Program-made: the position numbers and the translations under genes
The notes under the pieces: model-generated
Databases searched by the model: none
What the model was told of the DNA's origin: nothing
Seen by the model: only the letters and a program-made list of their open reading frames with translations
Shown here: positions 18,613 to 27,410 of the stretch, piece after piece
Numbering within the stretch: the stretch's first letter is position 1
Layout: each line of letters opens with the position of its first letter
Assembly (NCBI RefSeq): GCF_041435355.1
Contig: NZ_CP108443.1
Span: 434,001 to 498,000 of the forward strand
DNA: 64,000 bases
Direction: 5' to 3'
From: Streptomyces sp. NBC_01276
GTDB taxonomy: Bacteria; Actinomycetota; Actinomycetes; Streptomycetales; Streptomycetaceae

Positions 18613-18930
18613 GTGACACCTCTGGCACGGATTCCACTGGATGGCGGGGGCTCTGTACTGGTGGAGACGACAGCCGGCATCGAGGAGCCGGTGAAAGCAG
18701 GCCGCATCGGGGACGCCGTGCGTGAGGTACCGCAGACCTTGCAGGAAGCTCTGGAGCCGGTCACCCGGGTCGCGCAGGTGGCCCTCGACCAGCTGCGCAA
18801 GGCCCGGCCCGACCAGATCACCATCGAGTTCGGCGTGGACCTCGCCGTCGAAGCCGGCGCGGTGATCACCAAGAGCAGGGCGAACTGTCATCTGCAGGTG
18901 TCGGCGTCCTGGCAGAACGACGATGGCTAG
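18613..18930 (+). CDS. Trypsin-co-occurring domain 1 (TCD1, CU044_2847-type) protein
   Basis: A 105-residue protein starts with GTG, with AGGAGG five bases before it. It reads TPLARIPLDGGGSVLVETTA, then VPQTLQEALEPVTRVAQVAL and ITIEFGVDLAVEAGAVITKS, the signature of the CU044_2847/TCD1 family. Comparative-genomics work links this domain to trypsin-like proteases fused to STAND NTPases in predicted biological-conflict systems. The next gene starts at ATG 18923, inside this gene's last codons (8-base overlap), and is exactly such a trypsin/STAND gene, though broken. TCD1 itself appears intact, so it is now an orphan. Its biochemical role is not established. Confidence 0.85.
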   Translation: MTPLARIPLDGGGSVLVETTAGIEEPVKAGRIGDAVREVPQTLQEALEPVTRVAQVALDQLRKARPDQITIEFGVDLAVEAGAVITKSRANCHLQVSASWQNDDG

Positions 18931-19815
18931 CACCGGGAAAGGGGGCGGAGGGCGGCACGCCGTCCGACCTGCAGGCAGCGGTGGCGCAGATCCTCGGCGC
19001 GGGACGGGCAGGTGGCGGGTGCGGGCTTCCTGGTGGCCGAGGACGTACTGGTCACGTGTGCGCACGTGGTTCGGGCGGCCGGATCCGGTGCGGGCGACCC
19101 GGTGTGGGCGACCTTCCCTCATGTGGCCGGTGCGGACGGGCTGGAGGGACGCGTAGAGGAGTGGCGTGCACCCGAGGCCGAGGACGTGGCCTTCGTCCGG
19201 CTGCGGGAAACGCCACGGAGTACACGGGTGCTGTCACTGGGTTCCGCAGAAGGACGCGGCGGTCACCCTGTTCGGTCGTTCGGCTTTCCGGCCCAGGCAA
19301 GCAATCGCTGCTGCGGCCGCCCGCAAGCTGGCGAGCGAGCCCCACTACCAGCGGGTCCTCCTGGTCATCGACCAGTTCGAAGAGCTCCTGGTGCAGGGCG
19401 CCGACGGCCGGCCGCAGGAGTTCCCGGCCCTGCTCGACGACATCACCACGGCAGCCGGCGAGCACGGCCCGCTCAGCGTGATCCTGGTCATGCGCGACGA
19501 CTTCTACCACCGACTGGCAGCTCTTGTTCCGAAGCTGCCGGCAGCGGCGACGCCCGGTCTGCTCAACGTGACCGGCGAGCTGACCACGGAGGACCTCCAC
19601 GACATCATCGTGGAGCCCGCCCGGGTCGTAGGACTCCACTTCCAGCCGGGTCTGCCCGAGCAGATCGTCAGCGATGTCCTGGCGAGCAGCCCCGATCGGA
19701 AGGAGACACTCCGGGCTCCGGTCACCGTGCTGCCTCTGCTGGAGTTGACGCTCGACCAGCTGTGGCGCAGGCGGAAGGACGGTTTCCTCACCCACGAGGC
19801 ATACCGACGTATCGG
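18923..19815 (+). pseudogene. Trypsin-like protease/STAND NTPase gene, internally deleted and frameshifted
   Basis: Starts ATG 18923 overlapping the TCD1 stop. One frame gives DLQAAVAQILGAG; after a shift near 19009 another gives GAGFLVAEDVLVTCAHVVRA (catalytic His) and EAEDVAFVRLRE (catalytic Asp). Near 19290 the protease breaks off at FGFPAQ, and a third frame gives YQRVLLVIDQFEELLVQGAD (Walker B region of an nSTAND1-type NTPase), VILVMRDDFYHRLAALVPKL, LTTEDLHDIIVEPARVVGLH and LPLLELTLDQLWRRRKDGFL. Missing are the protease Ser half, the Walker A loop and any C-terminal WD40 or TPR repeats. The normal product would be a roughly 1,000-residue cytoplasmic sensor protease. This copy is dead. 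Confidence 0.8.
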
Positions 19816-19822
19816 AGGGGTT

Positions 19823-19985
19823 CTGCCGATGGGCCGAGGCGCTTGCCGAGCCGGGATATGCCGATGTGGTCGGCTGCGGCGAAACGGCGGGCGTCGATCC
19901 GCCCGTCGAAGAGGGGATGACCGCTGCGGGCGATGCCGACCAGCGGCCTCCGACCGTGTTGCAGAACCACAGGTCGTCCAGTCGT
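19823..19985 (-). pseudogene. LysR-type regulator fragment (effector domain)
   Basis: The minus strand reads VVLQHGRRPLVGIARSGHPL and FDGRIDARRFAAADHIGISR, typical of the LysR substrate-binding domain. Only about 55 codons survive. It abuts the broken STAND gene in opposite orientation, marking a recombination junction near 19815. Confidence 0.55.
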
Positions 19986-20067
19986 GACCCGCTCTGGCGG
20001 ATCCGAGGGCGGTCCGTTCGACGGTACGGCGGGCGCGTTCGCCGTTTTCAGCTGTTCCTGTGCGGGG

Positions 20068-20580
20068 TCACGTGTAGTAGGTGTCGAACGAGGCGATCCA
20101 GAGCGCCGACAACGGCAGGACGGTCAGCTGGACGGCCGTGGTGGTCCAGCACCTTCCGAGGATCGCGGCGGAGGCGCTCCACCAGGCCGTCGTACGCAGC
20201 AGATCCACAACCCCGGCCTGATAGCCCCGCCCGCCGGGATCCATCATTCCGGGGTATCCCATCCACTCCTCGGTGAAGATTCCATCCGCGCCGAACACCA
20301 GGACCCCCGACACCAGCCACACGTCGGCCAGCAGCGCTGCCACGGCGAGTGTCCTGTCGAAGCGGAGGTACGCGGGGGCTGGGAGCAACAGCCGGACGAG
20401 CGGACGCCCGTGGATCCGCGCCCACTCCTGCCCGCGGCTTCGCCACAGCACCGAGCAGGCGTACCCGAGACCGGCAAGAGCCACGGCCCAGCCGACCATG
20501 AAGAACAGACCGAAGAACAAGATCACAACGCCCATGCCCCACCAGATGCCCGCACATCCGGAGCGGTTCCCTCCGCCCAT
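20068..20580 (-). CDS. Integral membrane protein, unknown function
   Basis: About 170 residues from ATG 20580 (MGGGNRSGCAGIWWGMGVVI); the start is uncertain because no strong ribosome binding site is present and GTG 20598 is possible. Hydrophobic segments lie at about 14-38 (WGMGVVILFFGLFFMVGWAV), 75-95 (LAVAALLADVWLVSGVLVFG), 120-145 and 150-165. It is likely a three- or four-helix membrane protein with a conserved RxxGQEWARIHGRPLVRLLL loop. It was not recognised as a named family. Confidence 0.6.
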   Translation of the reverse strand: MGGGNRSGCAGIWWGMGVVILFFGLFFMVGWAVALAGLGYACSVLWRSRGQEWARIHGRPLVRLLLPAPAYLRFDRTLAVAALLADVWLVSGVLVFGADGIFTEEWMGYPGMMDPGGRGYQAGVVDLLRTTAWWSASAAILGRCWTTTAVQLTVLPLSALWIASFDTYYT

Positions 20581-20842
20581 GACCAGTGCTCGGGCCACGT
20601 CCGAGAGGATCAACCCGAAGGCACGGAAGTGCCTGGAGCTCCGGACGGATGTGTTTCGGGGTCGACGGCCTGCGACGGTCCTCATGACCGAGGTTGGGAC
20701 ACGCGCGGCCAATCGGCTCCGGCCGCTTGACGCCGTTCTGCGGCATGAGCCGGCCCGTCGACGCACTTGGAGGCTGGACCCGGGGCGGGTCCCGCCGGGC
20801 CCCGGCGGGTCCGCGGTTCACTCCGGACCTGGCCGCGCCGGT

Positions 20843-21106
20843 TCAGGGCGTGTCGCCCTCCCAGCGGAAGGGGCCGTCCGGGTCGGCTTCGGAAGGGCTG
20901 TACAGGGATCGGCCGCCGGGCCCGTACAGCCCGCGGTCGGTGATCAGGAGTACGCCCTCCGCCCACTCCCGCAGGGACAGGCTGGTCACGTCAAGGAGCT
21001 GACCGTCCAGGGGGCCACCCGCCAGCCTCACGTACACCCGGCCCGGGGCGCGCCGGACCACGTGGCCCTCGTCGCCGCAGTACACCCGGTCATCAGTCGT
21101 GCTCAT
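20843..21106 (-). CDS. Small conserved hypothetical protein
   Basis: An 87-residue soluble protein starts MSTTDDRVYCGDEGHVVRRA. It contains VYVRLAGGPLDGQLLDVTSL and REWAEGVLLITDRGLYGPGG, a compact beta-rich layout seen in short Streptomyces proteins of unknown role (AGGPLDGQ is typical of a family often located near phage-like or accessory regions). GGGCAGG lies about ten bases before the ATG. Complete but not functionally assignable. Confidence 0.65.
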   Translation of the reverse strand: MSTTDDRVYCGDEGHVVRRAPGRVYVRLAGGPLDGQLLDVTSLSLREWAEGVLLITDRGLYGPGGRSLYSPSEADPDGPFRWEGDTP

Positions 21107-21439
21107 CCCGCTGCCTGCCCTTTCCCGTCCCGGGTCCACTGCCCGAGCATGAATCCCCGTACTCCGCTTCCGGTGGACGGCCGACAGGGGAACGCCAGAC
21201 CACTTCGGGCCATCATCGCGTACCCGGGCGGGCTGGTGTGTTCGGGCCGCGTACTGGGAGGTGCAGGGCCGGTCTGGCGCGTGGGGGAGCCCGGACGTGG
21301 AGACAGGTCATGGGCGGGCCGAGTGGCCGGCCGCACCGCGTCGACAGCGGCCTGGGGCACCGCCGTCGGGCCCGGAGCCGGGCGGATGGCCGCCGCCCGG
21401 ACATGTTCCTCGTGAGCGCCGAGGAGGCGTCCGGCTGCT

Positions 21440-21860
21440 TCGTTGCTGATCAGCAGGCCCGTGCTGAGGGAGGGTCTGCAGGAGGAAGCACCGAAGGAGT
21501 TCGGGGTCGGTGGACAGGTCCAGGGGATCGGTTGTCGGCTCACCGACGTACGTGGGTGCCGGCGCGGCGTGGGCCTCCACCTGTCCGGCGAGCTCGCGCA
21601 GCCCGTCGGACAGGGCTCGGGCCCGGCGGCGGTGCTCGGCGCACGGTTCGCTCTGGGGGGCGGACAGGAGCGCGGGGTTCCGCCCCGCTGAGGGTCGTAG
21701 CCGCGGGGACCGGCCCGGCGCGGGGTTGGGAGGACGGCGTCGGCCAGCGGTTCGAGGAGGGGTTCGCGGCGCCGGGCGTGCTCGGCGAGGTAGCGCACGG
21801 TTTCGTGGAAGACACCGGCGCGGTGCGCCCACTGCACCCTCGCGGCCCGGATGCCTGACG
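21440..21860 (-). pseudogene. Frameshifted hypothetical gene
   Basis: One minus frame reads VFHETVRYLAEHARRREPLL and EPLADAVLPTPRRAGPRGYD. After a shift near 21690 another reads EPCAEHRRRARALSDGLREL, VEAHAAPAPTYVGEPTTDPL and DPELLRCFLLQTLPQHG. Together they look like one helical protein of about 130 residues; no start with a ribosome binding site was found. The family is not recognised. Confidence 0.35.
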
Positions 21861-21907
21861 CGGCGGGAACGTGACTGCGTGCCCGCACCGGCCGTTCCCT
21901 GCGGGCG

Positions 21908-22234
21908 TCAGGGTGTGCAGAGCGGCATGCGCGTACTTCGATCCCGGTCACTTCGGTCCCTTGCACTCGTGGTCCTTCCCTGCCGGCCGGCAGTTCGACG
22001 CACGCCCAGTGGCTTGCCGCAGATCGCCTCGGCGCGCGCGCCGTACTCGCCGAACGGACCCTGCTCCCCCTGGATCACCACCGCTCCGATCGTGCTGGTC
22101 AGGCTGCTGCCGTGCCCGCCCGGGCTCATCCGCTCCAGGGCGGTACGGCGCAGCGCGGTGAGGTCTTGCGCGGGCAGGTCGCCGCTCCCCGGGCCCAGTA
22201 TTCGGTGCGCGCCGCGGTCACACATACTCGGCAT
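21908..22234 (-). CDS. Hypothetical protein, possibly broken at its C-terminus
   Basis: Starts ATG 22234, ten bases after the stop of the gene upstream, so the two were probably cotranscribed. The first ~75 residues (DLPAQDLTALRRTALERMSP, SLTSTIGAVVIQGEQGPFGE, YGARAEAICGKPLGVRRTAG) have clear coding character. The end (TSARDRSDRDRSTRMPLCTP) does not, so a late frameshift or fusion to debris is likely. Not recognised. Confidence 0.4.
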   Translation of the reverse strand: MPSMCDRGAHRILGPGSGDLPAQDLTALRRTALERMSPGGHGSSLTSTIGAVVIQGEQGPFGEYGARAEAICGKPLGVRRTAGRQGRTTSARDRSDRDRSTRMPLCTP

Positions 22235-22243
22235 GCCTGGTGT

Positions 22244-22999
22244 TCAGAACCGGTCGATGCGCAGAGCGGTGCAGTCAGGGCACCAGCCGATGTCGTCCGG
22301 GTATGCGGGGACGTACGCGTTCAGGCAGTCGCTGCATCCGGCGATCACGTCGAAGTCGGTGCCGCAGCAGAAGCACAGGTTGCGGCGTTCCGCGGGGGCC
22401 GCCGCGGTGCCTGCCCCCTCGACCGGCAGCGCGTGTTCGTGGCAGTCGTGGCACTCCTGTACGGTGCCGTCCAGTCCGAGGATCTCCTCGTGGTGGTGCT
22501 CGAGCGCGGATGTGAATCCCTGCTCCCAGAGCGCGCGGCAGAAGCGGCTGTCCAGCGGGTCGGCACCCTCACCGATCACCAGGGCCCACTGTTCGCAGAC
22601 CGGGCACGTCGCGGTGCGCTCCTGGACGTCCTTCAGCTCGTCGGCCAGGCGCTCGACCCGTGTGGCCATGTAGCTCTTGATTCCGCGGACCTTCGTCCCG
22701 ACCGCTTCCAGGTCACCGAAGACCGCGGCGGTCCCGGGGCCCGGCAGAGCGGGCAGCAACTCGTCGTAGACGAACGTGACGAGGAAGTCGAGGACCTGTG
22801 CGGCCGTAACCTCGACGGCGGGGGCGGGGGCTGTGAGTCCGTAGTGCTGCAGGCGGTTGCGCCACCTGGCGAGGACGGCCAGGCTCTTGGCGGGCTTGTC
22901 CCCGACGGCGACGCCGGCGATGTCCCGCAGCCGGCCGATGGCCCCGGCGGTGGTGCAGCTGTCGAAGTCGCCGGCTTCGAACCGTTCGCGCTCGGCGGT
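22244..22999 (-). pseudogene. Cys-rich (zinc-ribbon) protein with HEPN-like motif, 5' end replaced by IS debris
   Basis: About 250 residues of good coding sequence follow a junction at 22999: AGAIGRLRDIAGVAVGDKPA, then LARWRNRLQHYGL, VEVTAAQVLDFLVTFVYDEL and a helical region. The C-terminal ~120 residues carry five Cys pairs: CPVC, CHDC, CFCC, CSDC and CPDC, arranged like tandem zinc ribbons. RNRLQH fits the Rx4-6H motif of HEPN RNases, but this rests on one short motif. Upstream of the junction the frame is open but encodes transposase pieces (GLLIRLRRLHRDITLVW), so the native N-terminus and start are lost. Expression from an IS-derived start cannot be excluded. Confidence 0.6.
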
Positions 23000-23234
23000 C
23001 GACGAGGGGGCCGGTGTAGCCGCCGTCGGCCACACGAGGGTGATGTCACGGTGCAGGCGGCGCAGCCGGATCAGCAGGCCCGCCGCGCCGTCCCAGGTAG
23101 CGGATCGCGTCCAACAGCTGCCGGTGGCAGTAGCCTCCGGGCCGTCCACCCCGCCCCTGGAACCAGGCCGGCACCGGCAGCAACGGCCGGACGGCCACCC
23201 ACACCGCGTCCGTCATGTCCGACGGATACCGGCG
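23000..23234 (-). pseudogene. IS5-family transposase remnant fused to the Cys-rich gene
   Basis: Reads RRYPSDMTDAVWVAVRPLLP, then GGYCHRQLLDAIRYL, the normal N-terminus of this IS5 subgroup. The frame then jumps to GLLIRLRRLHRDITLVW and, in the next frame, ADGGYTGPLVD near the catalytic core. About 150 codons between these blocks are deleted. It replaced the 5' end of the gene at 22244-22999. Confidence 0.75.
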
Positions 23235-23369
23235 CACCCGGTCCGGATGGTCGGCCGCGTCGCCGTACGCATGCGCGAGGCAATCACACGACACGGCGGG
23301 CGAGTTGAAGTCAACGTGCCCGGGTACGTACAACAAAGACAACAGGGCCTCCGGGCCGGCAACAACCAC

Positions 23370-23873
23370 TTACATGTCGGGATGCTTCGGCAGGGCGAGC
23401 CAGTCCGACCAGGAGATCTCGCGGCCGAGGAAGCGCGGCTGCTCGAACGGCCAGTCGGCGGCGATCCACTGCGGCACCAGCGCGTCGAGGGCCTGCTCGA
23501 CCTTGCTGCCCACCAGCTCGTCCACCACCCACCAGGAGATCTCGCCGTCCGCGCCGGCCCTCTCCGGTGGGTCGATGTAGACACAGCCGAGCAGAGCTGT
23601 CTCCGCCGCGTCGAACAGCGCGTAGTTGAAGGACTGGTGCGCGGCGATCTCCTTCTCGTGCCGCAACAGGTCGGCCTGGTCGCCCTCGTAGGTCATGGTG
23701 GCCGCGGGCCAGCCCCAGGCCGGGCCGAAGATGGTCCACAGGCGCTCGCGCGAACCCATCACAGCCGGATAGTCGAGCGCGGTGTCCGCCTCCCGGATCG
23801 GCCGCAGGTGATGACCACCGCCCGGCAGCGATACCAGGACAGGGTGGACGAAGTCATCGGGAAGCCAGCTCAT
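23370..23873 (-). CDS. GNAT-like N-acetyltransferase
   Basis: A 167-residue protein starts MSWLPDDFVHPVLVSLPGGG. It has HHLRPIREADTALDYPAVMG near the N-terminus and the strand-loop FNYALFDAAETALLGCVYID followed by EISWWVVDELVGSKVEQALD, matching the beta4-beta5 splay and CoA-binding helix region of GNAT enzymes. The C-terminus ends LALPKHPDM. The canonical QxxGxG/A motif is weak, so the donor-binding assignment is inferred. The ribosome binding site is weak. It is transcribed away from the lipoprotein gene at 24380. The substrate is unknown. Confidence 0.6.
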   Translation of the reverse strand: MSWLPDDFVHPVLVSLPGGGHHLRPIREADTALDYPAVMGSRERLWTIFGPAWGWPAATMTYEGDQADLLRHEKEIAAHQSFNYALFDAAETALLGCVYIDPPERAGADGEISWWVVDELVGSKVEQALDALVPQWIAADWPFEQPRFLGREISWSDWLALPKHPDM

Positions 23874-24306
23874 GGTGCCCGACCGTAGCAGCGCGCGGCC
23901 GTCGGCTTCCCCTTGATTTTCCCCGCATACCGCCAGGCCCTGCTCTCGTGCCGGGCAGGGCCCGCGATCACCCGGTCGAGACTCCCGTTCGATCGACAGA
24001 CTCCATGATCGGTATGGCAACGGCTTCTAAAGCGTCCTGGCTGAGGCTGGTCGTGGTCACGGACGACGTTCCCGGGCCGCGGAGCTGACCGGCCGCCACG
24101 CGCGCTCGGTCACGCCCGCTGTGTGATTGTGCGCGTCAGTTGCGGCTTGACCACGCTGGCTGGCCCTTGAGCCCGGTGGCTGGTCGGTAGGGCGGCGGGT
24201 GGATGATCCCGGCCAGAGATTTTCTCGGTTCTGTGATCTCCGCCAGGTTCCGCGCGATGTCCGTGCGGGCCGGGCACGCCGGACGGGACCCCGGGGACAC
24301 CATAAA

Positions 24307-24324
24307 TTTTGAGCATGTTCAAAT
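24307..24324. promoter_or_regulatory. TetR-type operator-like palindrome
   Basis: TTTTGAGCATGTTCAAAT in a GC-rich region contains TTGA-GCATGT-TCAA, 12 of 14 positions symmetrical. It lies 56 bases before the lipoprotein start, and shape and composition fit operators of TetR-family repressors. The surrounding stretch 23874-24306 holds no gene. Confidence 0.4.
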
Positions 24325-24379
24325 ATGGGTGTCCGGCGGCGGACCTGCCGTCCGGTCTCGGGGAAGCGGGTGCGTGGAC

Positions 24380-24811
24380 ATGGGGGTCAAGAGCATGAGG
24401 GCGAGGAAGAGGGGCAGAGGCGGTTTCGTCGCCGCGCTGATCGTGTCCGCGGCGGTGTTCGCGACGGCCTGTGCGAGTCCAGGGGCGGTCAACGTCGATG
24501 CGGACGACCTGCCCGGGACGTATCGCGACGGCAAGACGGGCGGGGAGATTCTGCTGGACGTCAACGGGCGGTTTTCCGCCAAGGGCATCTCGAAGAGCGA
24601 CGCCATGGGGCGCGGAGGTACCGTCCCCGTCGACTTCGGCGGTACCTGGAGTGCCACCCCCTCGAACTTCGTGTACCTGGAGCCCGACGACGGCGGGGGC
24701 CGGGACATGGAGGACATCCAGCTCTGGACGGCGAGCGCGGGGAAGGTGTTCCTGCACCCGGACGTGGACGGACCGATAACGCTGAAGCTCATCAGGGTCA
24801 CCAATCCCTGA
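24380..24811 (+). CDS. Small secreted lipoprotein
   Basis: A 143-residue protein starts MGVKSMRARKRGRGGFVAAL; ATG 24395, five codons later, has a better GGGGGTC site and is an alternative. A charged N-terminus and hydrophobic core lead to the lipobox-like FATAC at about residue 30-34, then an immunoglobulin-sized beta-rich domain (DDLPGTYRDGKTGGEILLDV, GGTWSATPSNFVYLEPDDGG, GKVFLHPDVDGPITLKLIRV). The Gly-Thr-Tyr then strand pattern resembles lipocalin-like or META-like small domains but is not assignable. Probably anchored on the outer face of the membrane. Confidence 0.7.
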   Translation: MGVKSMRARKRGRGGFVAALIVSAAVFATACASPGAVNVDADDLPGTYRDGKTGGEILLDVNGRFSAKGISKSDAMGRGGTVPVDFGGTWSATPSNFVYLEPDDGGGRDMEDIQLWTASAGKVFLHPDVDGPITLKLIRVTNP

Positions 24812-24871
24812 CCCGGGCGAACGGGCGATCTCCCTCGCCGCGCCCTGAACGGGTTCCATCTGGCTTTTGCC

Positions 24872-25414
24872 GTGCTGCGGTTCCGTGCGCTGCACCTGGT
24901 GGCAGTGCCGGCTGTCCCGAATCGCGCCTGGGGAAAGTCCGTGATCGACATGGCGTCCCTCCTCGGCCGCCTGGGCAGCGTCGCCGAACCGGCTGCGGAT
25001 GTCCTGGTCCCGCTCGCCGCACGGAACCCGGACCAGGACGACGACCATGCGGACCGGGCCCTGGCCGCGCTCGTACGCGTCCCGCCCGCACGGGCGCTTC
25101 CCCCTCTGGCAGCAGCCCTCGGACGGCGCCCGCGGGCCCTGGACTCTGCGGCCGGGCTCGGACACCCGGCCGACTGCGCCTTCCCCTTCGACACCGCCAT
25201 GCCTGCGCTGGACTCCGTCTTCGCCCGTGCGGAACAGAACGCATGGTTCCGGTGGTCGGTGGCACGGGCCGCCCGCCACCTTGCACGCCGACCTGACGTC
25301 CGAAAAGCGCCGGGTACAGCCCAGAGAGCTCCCCCTCCTTTCCTTCTGGCGAGCGCATTCGGCGTCCACCTCGACGGCGCGGACAGGGCAGCCCTCGTCG
25401 CCCGCTACACATGA
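24872..25414 (+). pseudogene. HEAT-like repeat protein remnant
   Basis: A frame of 180 codons from GTG reads MASLLGRLGSVAEPAADVLV, then DDDHADRALAALVRVPPARA and LPPLAAALGRRPRALDSAAG, two or three helix pairs of HEAT-repeat type. There is no ribosome binding site, and the first 25 and last 40 codons look non-coding. Probably an internal fragment of a longer repeat protein; it could also be a genuine short gene. Confidence 0.35.
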
Positions 25415-26274
25415 CCCCCGGCCGGAGGGTGCAACCGGTGTGCCCGCTCCGGGTGCGCGGCACCGCCGACTCGGCGTCCCGGGCCGTCCGGCACGGCGTA
25501 GTCCTGGTCCACTCCGGCCTCGGCGAAGCGGGCTCATACACTGGGATTGCCTGCGGCGGCGGTCGGGAGACGGAGGCCGAGTCCGCGGCCGAGCAATCGC
25601 TCGTGGCGCTGATCCCGATGCGATGGCCGCATCGAGTACACGTTGGGGCTTGACCAGCAGGCATGGGCGGCCCAGTTACGGAACGCAGCCCTCGCCTTGA
25701 CGTCGTCCCCACCGGCGACCCCGGATGCTGACTGGCCGGGGCTGGGGGAATCGGAGTGGGGCTGTCCCGCCTGCGAAACCGCGGAAGATCGCCTCGACCT
25801 GCTTTCGCGGCGGCCACGTCCCTCCTCGTTCCGGGAGGTGGATCGGCGCGGTGCAGCTGATCGGCCGCCCCGCCTTCCCGAAGATGCCGGGCCCGGCCAT
25901 GGTCAACGGCATGCACATACGTGCGGATTTGATACGGGTGCGCGAAGAAATCCGGCGAACAGCCGTTACGGAATACGATACTCCGCTTGGGTGGTGGGCT
26001 TTCCGGGTGCGCCGGGTGGTGCGCCGGTGCGCGCGGATCGCCGGACCGTTGAGGTGGGCGGGTGGGTGCAGGGAGCACCGGTTGTCAGGGCCGCGGCGGC
26101 GGGATATGCGTGCAGCATGCAGGCGAGCGTGACGGTAATGTCCGCTTCCGGTAACCGGCCTGGGCGCGGGCTGCAGTGGGACGGGCGGCGGGTCGAGAGT
26201 GTGGCCCTCGGCTCACTCCGGGCCGGGAAGCCGCAACGCCGCCACCACCTGTTTCGGCGGGTGGGGCGTGGTTC
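25415..26274. other. About 860 bases without a supported gene
   Basis: Several open frames exist on both strands, but none combines a start signal with recognisable coding content. Short runs such as RPAFPKMPGPAMVNGMHIRA (plus strand, near 25865-25930) may be remnants. Nothing else seen. Confidence 0.4.
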
Positions 26275-26291
26275 TTGAGGGAGCGTCACCC

Positions 26292-26756
26292 ATGTCGTCT
26301 GTTTCTTCCTCCGTCCGCCGTATCGCCGCGACCGTTCTGGCCGCCGGAGCCGTCGTCGGCGCTGCCGCGCTGCCGGCCACCGCTCAGGACCACGACCGGC
26401 GCCAGCACCCGCGGGTGGAGATCAGCCGGGTCCAGGCCGACAGCCCCGGACGCGACGACCACTCCAACCGCTCCCTGAACAACGAGTGGGTCGAGATCAC
26501 CAACACCACCCGCGACGCCATCAACCTCCGTGGCTGGACCCTGCGCGACGCGGACGGCAACCGCTACCGCTTCGACAACATCCGCATCAACAGCCACGCC
26601 ACCCTCCGCATCCACACCGGAAGCGGCCGCAACACTCGTACCGACCTCTACCAGGGCAGCCGCGAGTACATCTGGGGCAACAAGGCCGACACCGCCACCC
26701 TGCGCGACGACCGCAACCGCGTCGTCGACACCGAGACCTGGGGGCGCCGCCACTGA
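26292..26756 (+). CDS. Secreted lamin-tail-domain (LTD) protein
   Basis: A 154-residue protein with ATG start and GAGGGAG ribosome binding site about 11 bases upstream. A Sec signal peptide (SVRRIAATVLAAGAVVGAAA) ends at LPATAQ near residue 32. The mature part is a single LTD Ig-like fold: NNEWVEITNTTRDAINLRGW, TLRDADGNRYRF, ATLRIHTGSGRNTRT and DTATLRDDRNRVVDT. The WVEIxNTxxxxxNLxGWxLRD core is diagnostic. Extracellular LTD proteins in Streptomyces are small adhesive or structural modules, sometimes fused to nucleases; here the domain stands alone. Complete. Confidence 0.85.
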   Translation: MSSVSSSVRRIAATVLAAGAVVGAAALPATAQDHDRRQHPRVEISRVQADSPGRDDHSNRSLNNEWVEITNTTRDAINLRGWTLRDADGNRYRFDNIRINSHATLRIHTGSGRNTRTDLYQGSREYIWGNKADTATLRDDRNRVVDTETWGRRH

Positions 26757-26837
26757 CCCCGCTTTCAGGCACGGGTAGCCCTGCGGCAATCCGCTCGGCA
26801 GGCCTGACCATGGAGAACCGCTGACCGGTCCACAGCC

Positions 26838-26870
26838 GCGGGCCGCCACCCTCACCAGGTGGCGGCCCGC
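26838..26870 (+). terminator. Hairpin terminator after the LTD gene
   Basis: Perfect 13-bp arms GCGGGCCGCCACC (26838-26850) and GGTGGCGGCCCGC (26858-26870) with loop CTCACCA, 82 bases past the stop. Confidence 0.8.
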
Positions 26871-27410
26871 ACTGCTGTACTTCGGGCTCCAGCGGTGTCC
26901 GGGTCCCCACTGTCTGTCTGCCGGTGACGGGGGTGAGCATCTGCCGCTCGCTCCAGTCGAGGAAGCAGGCAGTCGCCGATCTCCCACACGACGTCGGCCG
27001 TCAGCTGATCGGCGTACCGCGGACGACTCCCCACAGGATCGTCAATGCTCGTCACATTGCCCCCTCTGGCCTGGCCTTGGTGTGCAGAACCCGTCGCCTC
27101 ATCCGAAGGTGGCGTCGTACGCGTGCTGGAGTGCGTGCCGGTCCCAAGCGGGGGCTCGGGCGAACCAGGGCAGAACGACTCCGCTGGCGATGCCCGGAGC
27201 AGGCGCCCTGCCGTACCGGCGGAGGGGGACCAGGGCGACGGTCACGACAGCCGCGCCGATGTGGGCGCCCCACGAGTCGAGTGACGCAGCCTCGCGTGCC
27301 CCGCTGCGTTCGGCCGCTCTGCGGCGAAGCGCCGCCGTGGCCACGCCGGCCCCGACGTTGCACCCCCCCTCAACGGGCTCCGGCTGCACGGGTCGGAGCC
27401 GCAGGCTCCC
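26871..27410. other. Intergenic with two doubtful minus-strand fragments
   Basis: A minus-strand frame 26852-27055 begins with GTG after AGAGGGG and reads MTSIDDPVGSRPRYADQLTA, then DVVWEIGDCLLPRLER before losing coding character; it may be a truncated gene. Another minus frame (27099-27389) contains YGRAPAPGIASGVVLPWFAR. Neither could be assigned. Confidence 0.3.
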
